Source: Pachyseris speciosa
Lineage: Eukaryota; Cnidaria; Anthozoa; Scleractinia; Pachyseridae
NCBI GenBank assembly: GCA_016490735.1
Contig: JAEMWC010000165.1
Location: 1,140,310-1,204,309 of the forward strand
Length of the DNA stretch: 64,000 nt
Direction of reading: 5' to 3'
Position 1 is the stretch's first letter; each line of letters begins with the position of its first letter. A program made the position numbers and the translations under genes. The notes under the pieces were generated by a model, which was not told where the DNA came from, ran no database searches, and was given only the letters and a program-made list of their open reading frames with translations. Shown here in pieces: positions 1 to 12,400 of this stretch.

Positions 1-356
1 ATATAACGCAAATTACACTAGTCCATTCTTAGTTGTTAAAAATACAAGTAAAAATGACGAGAAAAATAATAAAATACAATAGTAACATTACCACCGTTCC
101 TTGCTTTAGAATGTCCAGCACCCAGCGCACGGTTCGCTGTTTAGTTTTTGGGAAGGGAATTCTGGAAAACAAGGACAATCGATAATGGTTTGACCACCGA
201 TCGAGCTACATGGTTCGTTTAAATTTTGGGTGGTTAGCCTGCGAATAGATTTACTGCATTCTGGCCTGCGCGGAGGTAGCCCGTCTCTCTCTTTCACCAC
301 CCTCTCCCCCGTCCTCCATTTTTTGCTCTCCTCCCAATTTTCGCGCGGGCAGAATG

Positions 357-526
357 CAGACTCGTACCCAGTGGCTATTTACGTGTTTTGTAGAGAGATA
401 AGACTGTATACAACGATTGATTGAGGCGCGCGGGGTGTCTTGGGAAGCTCCGCGCGCCTCAATCCATCCTCGTATCCAATCGTCTCTCCCCAGAAAACAC
501 GTAAATAGCCACTGGGTACGAGTCTG
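357..526. mobile_element. Short foldback MITE with 9-bp target duplication (Mutator-like)
   Basis: Perfect 33-bp terminal inverted repeats begin CAGACTCGTACCCAG and end CTGGGTACGAGTCTG. The element is flanked by the direct repeat GGCAGAATG at 348-356 and 527-535. A second inner inverted repeat (around 420-466, GAGGCGCGCGG / CCGCGCGCCTC) makes it nearly all foldback. A 9-bp target-site duplication is typical of Mutator-type transposases, so this is probably a non-autonomous Mutator-like element. Confidence 0.75.
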
Positions 527-1973
527 GGCAGAATGTGGAAAACTTGGTTCGAACGGGAACACTTGCTACGCTGGCTACTGGGTGTTTGGATAGACATAAA
601 CTTGGATGGAGATTTAAAAAAAAAATTACGAAATTAATACTCGCTAGAAATAGACCGCGCCAGATACGCTTCTGACCGCGCCAAAATTAAAACCTGCTTA
701 TGTTAATAAATCAAAGGCTCCTGTGAGCTAGCTCATGGATGCATCTTGCTACACTAATTGCGACCTGCATTTGATAAGTGATGTAACCTCTTTCCCAGAG
801 TCTATCAAACTTTAATATTAATGTGACGGATGTATTATGTTACAGCATTGTAACTGTTTTTTACCACAATACTGAACTACTTTAAAAAAATAATTTTTAT
901 TACTGATCGTTTAGTTAAGCCAAAGGATATAGACTTTCTGAACAAGATCGGTGTTTTGGCGCCTAGATTTCAGAATACCACGGCCATTTCATTTACATAC
1001 CATTGAAGCTATTTCAGACATTTCAGAAATTTGCGATCTCGTCTTCGATAAGAATCTAATACGTGCCTGTCTCAGCAGTAAAATCGATCATATTTTTTCT
1101 CCCAAAACAAATGTGTTGCATGTCTAAATACGGGGTCTTTTTGGTAGAAAAGTTCTGCTGGTTACTTTGTTTATGTTTGATTCACGGTAACGATTGCGAC
1201 GTGAACGTATGTTGCGTCAAACATAAGATCTGATCTAAGCTAGCTTTAATCTGATATGCAACAACACGCAGTACTCATCACGCGATCTGCGCGATGGGGG
1301 ATTCAATTCATTGCTGAATGTTCCAATCCTTTGCTCAAACGAATTAGTTGCTTTTGGTCCTTGTCTAAAGCTCCTGAGGAGAGGGAATGTCTTATTTCCT
1401 TGCTTTCGGTCGCAGGAAATTTATTTCCAAACACTCGGCGGCCACGCATGTCTAGTTGCTAGTATGCTTTTGGCGTTGTTTTCTTTCTGTTCTCTTGTCT
1501 TGAACTCCAACCGTGCCCTGCAGTGCTAGTGATATCGAAAAAACTTGCTTTGATCATTAAGACATTCATTCCTCCCTGCTTCTTCCTCTGAGTGACAAGA
1601 AAATTCGTCGATAGGAACAGCAATTTCATCATCGCTTTTAAGATATCAGCGTGCAAATTTCGTCGGTTTCCATCTTCAGTTCTTGCAGCTTGTGTAATTA
1701 ATCGTATTAGCTTTCCACTTTCCAACTCCACAAAAGTGTATTCAAGAGGATAGGACGAAAAATCATCCTCTTTTCAATCTTCACATGCTCTGATCGACGC
1801 CATTCATACTCACTTCATGATACATACAGTCGAGCAAGAATCTACGCATTTCTACTACCCCCTTGAAACTTGCAAACCTTGAGAAAAGAGGACTCCGGGG
1901 ACAAATACAATACTTACCAGGGGAGGGACAGAAGAAATGTTCCATCCAAGTTAAATGAATAAATTAACCAGAA

Positions 1974-2024
1974 TCGAGTGAGTGAGTGAGTGAGTGAGTG
2001 AGTAAGTGAGTGAGTGAGTGAGTA
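1974..2024. repeat. (GAGT)n microsatellite
   Basis: About 12 tandem GAGT units with a single GAGT-to-AAGT interruption. Confidence 0.9.
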
Positions 2025-2592
2025 CGGCGAAAATTAGCATGAATAAGGTAGATGTATATCTGTCGCCAGTCTTGCCACACCGTTGCTCGGAAATTTCGAA
2101 AAACTTTGGAGTTTTTCCGAGCGAGCGTTTTCATCCTCGTGGGAGTAATGTTCGTCTCGCTTCATCCGGGAAATTAAAGTCTCAAGGGAGGGGAGGGAGG
2201 GGGGGGGGGTATCTTTTGTATCCCAAGAACCTTTAAATCTTTGCCAAGAATGGGACTAAGCAAAGAAACAAAGAAACTAAAACAAGCTGAAAATTGGTCA
2301 GTCTGAGTATCGGGACTTCCTTAGGGTCGAAAGAGGAGGGGATGGCCTGGGTGGGGGCCGGGGGGAAGGGGATGCCAGACTTACCCTCGTTTCATCCTGT
2401 CCTTCAACCTTCCCCCCTCTCCATCTCTGCACCACTGAAGCGTGCTAGGACAGTGTTGCTCTCTATTTACGTGAAACGTAAGAAGGCATCTTTTTCGCAC
2501 GCACGTAAGTGGTCGAGAGGCAAATTTTACCTGTGCAGCAATAATTGGATTCTTACCTGTCATCTGAGTTTTTAACTCGCTACGGTTTGAAT

Positions 2593-2985
2593 TTAAAGGG
2601 GCAGTGTCACGCTATTGTACTATCATTTTACAAAGCTTAAAACTGCCAATGCATCAGTGGAAACCTTAAAATAATGGTCTTGTTTTGTTGCTAAAGACTG
2701 TAGTATTGCATTGATACAATAAACTCCTGTATTTCATCAAAGATGACGAGGATGGAAATGGATTGAAATTTGAAAAACTTGCCAGTTTTTTCAAAATTTC
2801 AAGCTATACATTGAAAACTCACCAAAAAAGTATTATGGTTAGCTCTCCCTGCTAAAATTTCATTGGAATTCATCTTGCTGATTCTGTAGGGGCAATGTTT
2901 GCACGATAACAGGTAAAAGGCAGTAATTTTGGCAGAACTGAACCAAAAACAGCAAAAATCCCGGTGACAGTGCTCCTTTAAGTGG
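2593..2985. mobile_element. MITE with imperfect ~19-bp terminal inverted repeats
   Basis: The left end TTAAAGGGGCAGTGTCACG matches, inverted, the right end GTGACAGTGCTCCTTTAA with two mismatches. The interior is non-coding and AT-rich. Confidence 0.55.
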
Positions 2986-3420
2986 AATACGGACTTGGTA
3001 TAGAGCATACGTGGACTAGGTACAAAGGGTGGATTACCTGTATGGGAGTAAGGATAAACTGAAATGATTATGGCACGTGTTGGAAGTCCATGCATGGAAG
3101 TCCGTAGTCCGTGATCGGTAGTCCGCTGTCCAAATTTTACACTGACCTCAGCTGATGGAAGAGATACACTGTATCGTGGAAGGGGGTTGAACTGGAGGTG
3201 AAAGCCACTCGAAAACCTTGAAACCAACTGTCTGACTCGATTTCTTAGTTTTTGTATTACTCGCTCTCAGTAAAGTCTCATTCAGAGGAGAGACTGGGTA
3301 TGACAAATGCGCACAAAGATAAGGAAAACAAACATGGCGGAAGGGAGTGATCACTTCGTTCTGGATAATACTTAGCGAATTGAGCGTCTTAAATCACTCA
3401 TCTCCCAATCCTAGGTCGTT

Positions 3421-6400
3421 ATGGGGAGCTGGAGGATCGTTCGATTTGTCCGGACTGCGGCACTAGCTGCTAGCCGCCTTGCTGGTGCTACTGTAGTTCG
3501 GTTTTTGTTTTGGTGTTGTACTGTGTTTGTCATTATCTGGATCGCTGTTTTAATGTATATGAGCTTTTACTATGCTTATATGCCAACCGTGAGCCATGTG
3601 AGACCCGTCTTTCTTCTGTTCAAGTAAGTTTCACACCATTTCTTTCCGAATGTTAGCTTTGGGTGTGTTCTTCATTGATATCATAATATGCAAATCTTCC
3701 AAAGTCCATTTGTTTGGTTTTTTCAAGATCATTTTGAATTGTTCACAGTGTACGTTTTTTTACAGTTCACAGTGCGAGAATTCTCGCGAAAAGACGTTGT
3801 GCTCTTTTCCAGAAGCTAACTTGTCCTTGAGCACTGGTGAACGTGTAAGTATTATTTCAAAATTTCTAATTTCTTTCTTATTTTAGCGAAGTATCTTCTC
3901 GATTTCCTTGCGTGACGTTCTTTCTTGAATGTTAATCCTTGAACACTTTTTCAAAGGTCATGCAAAAACTCAAACTGCTTCTACATGTAACAAAGTAGTT
4001 AATGCACTTGATCCCAGGAACTGTTCTGAGAGATACCCCTAAACTAATTTAAGCAGATGACGAGACATCTTAGGCGTTTGGCCTTTGGCCGATTAACCCA
4101 CCTGGAGCCCGTTTCTCGAAAGTCCCGAAAACTTTTCGGGCCCGAAAAGCAATTTGTAAAACTGCAACTCCGTTTATCCTAAAAGCTGGTAATTTAGTAT
4201 GTTTTCAAGGTGAGAAAGAGCAGCATTATTGCAAGATTTGATATCTAAAGAGGTCTTCGTTTTAAAGATACAGTGGGAATCATGGTGCCCGAAATAGGTC
4301 CGAAAAGTTTCGGGGCTTTCGAGAAACGCACGCCTGATTAACCTACATGTTACGGATGAAGGTGCTGCCAGTGTGTATATGTTATAGCGATATTAAGCTT
4401 AGTCCTTTCTCAGAAACACCTTTGTAGAATTTAAGACCCCAATTTCCATGTACTGGTTGATTTGATAATAGAGGTTTGCTGTGTTCATCAAAGCTCTGCA
4501 AGACTTGCAAAAACTGTTGACTTCAGTGGCCTTTGGCATTAGCTGTTTCTGCATTTGACATGGATGGGAAAAATTATTTTTGGAAAGATTTTTGCACAAC
4601 CATAAGTTATGTATTGCTTGTACATGCAGTACTGTTATGCTTTTGTACATCATGCTAGCATTTTTGGAACATTTTAGTGGGACAAATGCTATGAGTATTA
4701 TTCAAGCATTTTAGTGGCATAAGTTTTCCCAGAAAAAATGTTTTCAGAGAAATAAAAAAACGAAAATAATTTCTTACGAGAAAATGAAGACGACTTACAG
4801 TAAACTTGAAATTCATGTGATCATGAGAAAACCAAAGTAATTATAGTTGCTATAATTGACCTAACTCTGCTGTCCAGAACATTATACAGGAGAACATTGA
4901 TTGTATTCTCAAAACTGTAGTTGTTTTTGTTTTAAATCATACAGAAACACAGCTCTTTGCATTAATATTATTGTTCTGCGATTCAGCAAATGTTTTGCTT
5001 TAATAGTAGCCTCAGTGATTGTTTACAATCATACAAAACCTTAATAGCATTTATAAGTTTTTGCGATCAGTTGATTCTTTTAATACATGTAGATACTGAT
5101 GAGAGGGCAGCGATACAGAGTTTTTCTGGATCTTGAGATGCCTCATTCTCCTGTGAACAAGAGGCTAGGTTAGTGTGAATGACTGTTCTTGTGTTAATTT
5201 AATTTCATTTTAGTTTACACAGCCTCTAAAGGATGGAGAACAAATAGTTCCAACCAAGTTTTTAGATGACTGTTAACCCATTGACTACCGGCTGTTTTTA
5301 CATTTTCGGAGTGATTTTCCACCTATAAACGATGAATAGCAATTTGTGACTCTTTATTTGAACTACCAGGGAAAAGTGGTGCTGTCCTAAGCCACTGGAG
5401 GCTCAAGGTTTCTGAAAACGTCATTTTGACGTAGCTATTTTTTATCCGTGAAGTGACAACAATGGCCCAAGTTCGGTTTGCTTGTGATTTCTGCTAAATT
5501 TACAGCCATTTTTCATCTTTAGCGGCTGCCTGATGAGCATCATTAAGCGTGACGGTAGCTAAGAGTCCACTTTCTCAAAGAATCGAGCAAGGTGATGTAC
5601 TTTGTTGTTGAATTTGGCTTGTTACTCGACGAACTGGGAATTTGGCCGGCCGAACACTTAGTACCTTTGGGACTCGACTATTGATGAATTTCTCGACCTA
5701 CCGCCACACATTTTGGAATTTCTGAGTACTGAAGATGACCACAAGCAGGAATTTTTGGCAGTAGGTCGGAGTGGCTGTAGACTTAGTTTATATGTGAAAG
5801 AATTGGGGGAAGGAACGGGCGCTGTCAAAAATTCTCGTTAGTTCCCAGCATGCAATGCGCTAACACCGATTTCTGCAGCCCACTCTTCATGTCCCGTTTA
5901 TTAAATATGTCCTGGTTGTTGTGCCATACGAAACAAAATCAGAATAATAATAAATAAGAATTAGAGATATTTTCCCTCTCCTGTTGCTTATTTATCGAGA
6001 ACTTGAAATGGAACTAAATAAGATACTCTGTTCGACGTTTGCTGCTGGATAAGAGTGAAACAAAAACGGCAAAAAACAAAAGCGAGGCACTGGCAAGCCA
6101 GACTTTTAAACTGCGCTGTTAAAGCGATTTACAAACAGGCAAAAAATGCAAAATGATCAGTTTGGCGTGATAGGCGCGATTGGCAAAATGTGCAGGAGGC
6201 GTGATATGCGCGATTGGCAAAACCACGAAGGCAAAAAGGACAAAAACAACTCGACGACTGAAACATAGGGGCGATAAGATGACATTTGTAGTTAAGAAAA
6301 CTGGTATCTCACTCTAGTTTTTTAGTGATATTTTCTTCCAGGGAAATCGAAAATAGGATTAACTTATACCACTTTAAAGCGAATTTTATGTGCATACTGT

Positions 6401-9400
6401 TTTCAACTTTTATCAGGAAATTAGATTTCATGAATTTTTAAGAACGAAGAAACACTCATTCGCGTTGGAGGGAAAAAAACAGCGAATACGTCACTTTTTT
6501 GGGTGATGCGTTTTCAAAATTATGTTCTGTCTCTTTCATATGAAATTAATCTGCATTAAATATCCATCCTTTCCAGTGCACATAGGCTGCAGTTTTACTC
6601 TGCAAAGTTACAAGACAACTTGTTTTTAAGTTTCTGATTAAAGCGATAAAAAGTAGCGTGAGACTGTTTTTGTGACACAAATGTACACCACCTTCGTGCA
6701 TGTGGCCAACAACACATGAGTGAGGCAAACTCAAATTTTAGGAAGGTAAAATTTCTAACTTTTTGTCATTACAACATAAAAAATCAAAATGACAATGTGG
6801 ACTGCGGTGAAAAGTTGAGTTTTTGTCCATTTTAAGCGTGTTCCAAATCTCAGATCTAAATAATAAATTCCAATTTAGATTTAATCATTCTTGTGAATTT
6901 GCTTGCAGATGACCACACCCCAGAATTTTTGTAATTCTTAACATTCCTTAAAATAATATTTCCAAAATGAAAAATATTTTTTCAAACTCTATAAGTTTCA
7001 GTGAATATGTGATGGTAAAATGAGTTCAGTATCTGTAATGTATCTTTAAAAATAACACCCTCAACTATTGTCCAAAAATGACCAAATTGGGGTCCAGGGC
7101 CGGGTTGTTCGAAAGCCGATTAACTCTAATCCGAGATTTAAAATTAACCAAGGAGTTTATTTCTCTATCCACAAACATTGTTCAACGCTGATATTCCGCA
7201 AAATTTTGGATTAGAGGACGTCAATCCTGAAAAACAAAAAGCAACAAAAGGGACTTTCACCCAAAAGTTAAAAACTGCAACCAAAGTTTACGCTAGTCCT
7301 GGATTAAGTTAATCGGCTTTCGAACAACCGGGCCCAGGAATACCTTAAAATGCTGAAAGCTATCAGCTTCTACAATATCACCCGGTAACTCATTCCATAA
7401 TTTGACAATCCTAATGTTTATAACAATTAAGTCTTGCTGGTTTGACATAGAGTTTGTACTGTTGATTTGCTCTCGTAGACCGAGTTGTGGTGAAATAAAA
7501 AAAAGTCTTCAAATTTTAAATGATAAAAGCCAAAGACATGTCCAACTAACAGTGACATTCATGACAGTTTAGCAGACAAGTATAAATTAAATACATTTCA
7601 AGTAATGTTTTCAGTAAGAACAACTACAACCACAAGATTTTTACATGCAACACTTGCAGCATAGAACCAAACATACAACCACTCATCCATCACCTGTTAC
7701 TTCAGAGACTAAACCCTACATCATAGGAACTTCTGAAACTATGGCATGGATCCTACAATTAAACTTACTGCATCCGTGTTGCCCACAGACCCCTCTACGC
7801 ATGTTACATATGTTAATGTATTGTCACAAATGTTAAGGGCAAAGACAACAAATGTTAAGGGCAAACAAATGTTAAAACAAAGAAGAACCAAAGGATAGTC
7901 AGGGAGCAGTTTACAAGATCAAATGCTGCAACTGCCAGGCCACTTTAGGTGAGACCTGCAGATGACTAATAAGATCACAACGTACTTGATTGGTCAATGA
8001 GCAGAGTATTTGAAGGCCTCTGAGCATAACCAACCTATGTTGAATTTTGGGTCGTTTTTCGATTTTCCCAAATGGAAACTCGAAAAAAATCTGAGTTCCG
8101 GATGGAATTTGAACCCATGAACCTCCACACTCATTACTGCATCACGCAGTCACATTAAGGCATATCAAAGATGCAACCATCCAAGACCTCCAAAGTGAGT
8201 GAAATAAGAAATAGAACGTGATAGAAATGCATGAAACCCCAAATGGAAACTCGAAAAAAATCCAAGTCCCAGATGGGATTTGAACCCACGACCCTCCTCC
8301 TCTTTGATTTGAACCCACGACCAAAGAGGAGGAGGGTCGTGGGTTCAAATCCCATCTGGGACTTGGATTTTTTTCGAGTTTCCATTTGGGGTTTCATGCA
8401 TTTCTATCACGTTCTATTTCTTATTTCACTCACTTTGGAGGTCTTGGATGGTTGCATCTTTGATATGCCTTAATGTGACTGCGTGATGCAGTTATGAGTG
8501 TGCTTGTCATTATTTGGCTGTGTGACCGCATGATGCGGTTCCAATCAAAGCCCACATTTCATCCTTGCTCACCACAGAGTCTCCAAAGACTCCAAAGACT
8601 CTCCAGAGACTACATGAAACCCCAAATGGAAACTCGAAAAAAATCCAAGTCCCAGATGGGATTTGAACCCACGACCCTCCTCCTCTTTGGTCGTGGGTTC
8701 AAATCCCATCTGGAACTCGGATTTTTTTCGAGTTTCCATTTGGGGTTTCATGCATTTCTATCACGTTCTATTTCTTATTTCACTCACTTTGGAGGTTTTT
8801 CGATTTTGCCTGGATTTGTCCGAATTGTTGCATGTAAACTGCAATTCGATTGAAAGAAGATGTACCGGTAATGCAGTTTGCGAACCACTCTCGTGGAAGG
8901 TTGGTTTCTTTGTGTATGCAAGAAAAAACACATTTTTTGCACACATTATATCTAAAAAAACAAAAACAAAACAAAACAAAACAAAAACAAATCGGTGAAA
9001 AAAATACCAGACAATGTTTTTCAATCGAATTGCAGTTCACATGCAGAAATTTGGACAAATCCTAGCAAAATCGAAAAACAACATAGGTTTGTTATGCTCC
9101 GAGGCCTTATACTGTCTACTGACCTTACACAAATCACTTGACTCTGGTGATGACTACCATTCAAGTTATTTAAACATAAGTGAATATCACCACAAACAGT
9201 CCTTCTCAGGACTACACTTGTCTGAAAGATATGATGTAGAAAAAAAGTAAATTTCCACATTTTTCTCATATATTACTTTTCTCATCCCATTTGGTTTAAT
9301 TACTCGTGCCTGAAAGGCGACGAGTCTAGGATTCGGCTCTGAATTTTATTATTATTATTATTTTTCGTCTTCGTGTCGCGCTTGGGTCATCACACATGTC

Positions 9401-12400
9401 CAGCACGCAGTACTGCCAAAAAAGGGTTTAAGTCATCATCACATGCCACTGCACAGAAGGAGTTAACAGAAGGTCACGTATTAACAGAAGGTCACGTATT
9501 GTCCACATAACGTGAGTGGCTCAAATGCGGTTCTTTTTCATTCTTTTTCTGGAAGAGATGCTTCGATGAGTTTTTTTGAAGGTTTCTGTGACCAAATCTC
9601 GAGTCTCAGCTCTGTGATTTGGCTGTGTTTTTTATCATTATCATCATTATTTGTATTTTTATTTTTATTATGTCAGGAATTGGCCACCGCACGTGTCCAA
9701 CATGTTTTTGCACATTAAATACACTATTATTTTTCTCCTCATCTGTTATGCTGAGTTTATATGGAGCAGCGTATCCTGGCACATCCATACACACTGTATT
9801 TTTGCAGGCACGAGTTTAGGCTAATTCTAGCCTCTTGTTGTGAAAAACTTCAAGATCGTTTTTCAATATCGTGGCCAATTAATAATAAAAGCCTTATTTA
9901 GCATTTGACAAATGCTCTAAGATTTAACTTGAGGGCAAGTGCATGAAAAATGGATGGTACCATGTGATAGTATAATTTGTGGTGCATGTAGATCTACATG
10001 TATTTTCAGGAGTAAGCTGTCGTCAGTAGGTACATGTACTATCTTTCCCAGGTGGCCACTCTCAGTTCTTGATCTCTTCACTACTGAAATAAAACCTGTT
10101 CCTCAGTTAATTTCTTACAAACGTTGAAGACCCAGCTCCCACAAGTCTACTGTAGCTCAGTGGTGGAGTATCAGACCTAATAATTGAAAGGTCATAGGTT
10201 GCACTCTTGCTGGGAGGACTGAGATTTATGCGTATGCGTATGCGTGTGACAGTAGAGAATGAAATTACATCTTTGATGTGAATATTAATTTTAGTTTATT
10301 GTCTTTTTGGCAATCATTTGTTAAATTAAAACTGCAGTGCTTCTCCGTGATCATTTTCTTATCTTTTTTTTTCATAGGGATGTTTATGGTAAAGGTGACC
10401 TTTTTGTCTGATTCCGGGAAGGTGTTGGCAAGTTCTGAAAGATCGGTATGCATACAGATTTAGGCATTCAGTCATTTGTATAAGCATACTGTTTTAAGGT
10501 CAACACCCTGATTATTAACAGGCAACAAGTACTGTTAGTTCCAGGGACTAATCTGTGATAAGAAACACAGGCATGATATACACAACTTAGGGAGTATAGA
10601 CTTGAAAACTACATTCTGTATTCATAAGCAGCCACCTCAGCAGGACTGGCTTACAAATCATTTGATTTGACATGGAACTGTCATGATAACTGTGTTCAAT
10701 TCCCAAATTCGGCATCATGTGGGTTGAATTTGCTGTTGGTTCTCTTCTCTGCTCCGAGAGTTTTTTCTCCAGGTGCTCCTGACTGGTTTTCCCTCTCCTC
10801 AAATACCAACATTTCCGAATTCCATTTCGATCTGGATAGTGTTCCCAATTAGCACTGTGTGACTGCTAAATACATCATCATCATCATTATTCCAAGCGAC
10901 ACATAGAGCCTCCTAAGAGGTTTCTGTGACCAGCGCACGCTTTTGGGAATAGGTGGTCAGTCCCTCACCCAGCTGCCACCCAACCCTGAGATGTGTGTGA
11001 GGTCAGACCACAGCACCAGGAACTACATTCCTTACTCTTTTTGATCAGTGTGTGGGTTCTTTTATGTGAGGTCAGACCACAGCACCGGGAACTATGTTCC
11101 TTACTCTTTTTGATCAGTGTGTGGGTTCTTTTATGTGAGGTCAGACCACAGCACCGGGAACTATGTTCCTTACTCTTTTTGATCAGTGTGTGGGTTCTTT
11201 TATGTGAGGTCAGACCACAGCACTGGGAACTGTGTTCCTTACTCTTTTTGATCAGTGTGTGGGTTCTTTTATGTGAGGTCAGACCACAGCACTGGGAACT
11301 ATGTTCCTTACTCTTTTTGATCAGTGGGTGGGTTCTTTTATGTGAGGTCAGACCACAGCACTGGGAACTATGTCCCTTACTCTTTTTTATCAGTGTGTGG
11401 GTTCTTTTATGTGAGGTCAGACCACAGCACTGGGAACTGTGTTCCTTACTCTTTTTGATCAGTGTGTGGGTTCTTTTATGTGAGGTCAGACCACAGCACT
11501 GGGAACTGTGTTCCTTACTCTTTTTGATCAGTGTGTGGGTTCTTTTATGTGAGGTCAGACCACAGCACTGGGAACTATGTCCCTTACTCTTTTTGATCAG
11601 TGTGTGGGTTCTTTTATGTGAGGTCAGACCACAGCACCGGGAACTATGTTCCTTACTCTTTTTGATCAGTGTGTGGGTTCTTTTATGTGAGGTCCGACTC
11701 GGCACAGCACCGGGAATTATGTTCCTTACTCTTTTTGATCAGTGTGTGGGTTCTTTTATGTGAGGTCAGACCACAGCACCGGGAACTATGTTCCTTACTC
11801 TTTTTGATCAGTGTGTGGGTTCTTTTATGTGAGGTCAGACCACAGCACTGGGAACTATGTTCCTTACTCTTTTTGATCAGTGTGTGGGTTCTTTTATGTG
11901 AGGTCAGACCACAGCACTGGGAACTATGTTCCTTACTCTTTTTGATCAGTGTGTGGGTTCTTTTATGTGAGGTCAGACCACAGCACCGAGAACTGTGTTC
12001 CTTACTCTTTTTTATCAGTGTGTGGGTTCTTTTATGTGAGGTCAGACCACAGCACTGGGAACTATGTTCCTTACTCTTTTTGATCAGTGTGTGGGTTCTT
12101 TTATGTGAGGTCAGACCACAGCACTGGGAACTATGTCCCTTACTCTTTTTGATCAGTGTGTGGGTTCTTTTATGTGAGGTCAGACCACAGCACTGGGAAC
12201 TATGTCCCTTACTCTTTTTGATCAGTGTGTGGGTTCTTTTATGTGGGGTCAGACCACAGCACTGAGAACTGTGTTCCTTACTCTTTTTGATCAGTGTGTG
12301 GGTTCTTTTATGTTAGGTCAGACCACAGCACTGGGAACTATGTTCCTTACTCTTTTTGATCAGTGTGTGGGTTCTTTTATGTGAGGTCAGACCACAGCAC

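Larger units (their letters stand above)
1..3420. other. Region upstream of seipin, no gene seen
   Basis: AT-rich non-coding sequence with a short foldback element (357-526), a GAGT microsatellite (1974-2024), a C/G-rich low-complexity patch around 2190-2420 and a MITE (2593-2985). The small open frames here have no recognisable protein features. The last few hundred bases before 3421 should contain the seipin promoter and 5' UTR, but I see no clear TATA box. Confidence 0.6.
8007..9114. mobile_element. 1.1 kb MITE with nested SINE foldbacks
   Basis: Outer inverted ends: left GAAGGCCTCTGAGCATAAC followed by the block around CCTATGTTG, right the reverse complement at 9072-9112. The outer part is related to the 56717-56940 element: both share the CGTTTTTCGATTT block next to the terminus and the block around GACAATGTTTTTCAAT. 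Inside sit two palindromes made from a tRNA-derived SINE (8126-8502 and 8613-8752), so this looks like a MITE that received nested insertions. Open reading frames of 60-119 codons across it are foldback artefacts. Confidence 0.65.
5169..10377. other. Seipin intron 3 (5.2 kb), repeat-filled
   Basis: This intron separates two short seipin exons. It holds a MITE (7096-7336), a nested foldback element (8007-9114), an ATT-rich tract near 9345-9362 and a degenerate tRNA-derived SINE head (10145-10225). Open frames within it are fragments of these repeats. I see nothing coding between 5300 and 7090; that part resembles unassigned repeat DNA. Confidence 0.7.
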
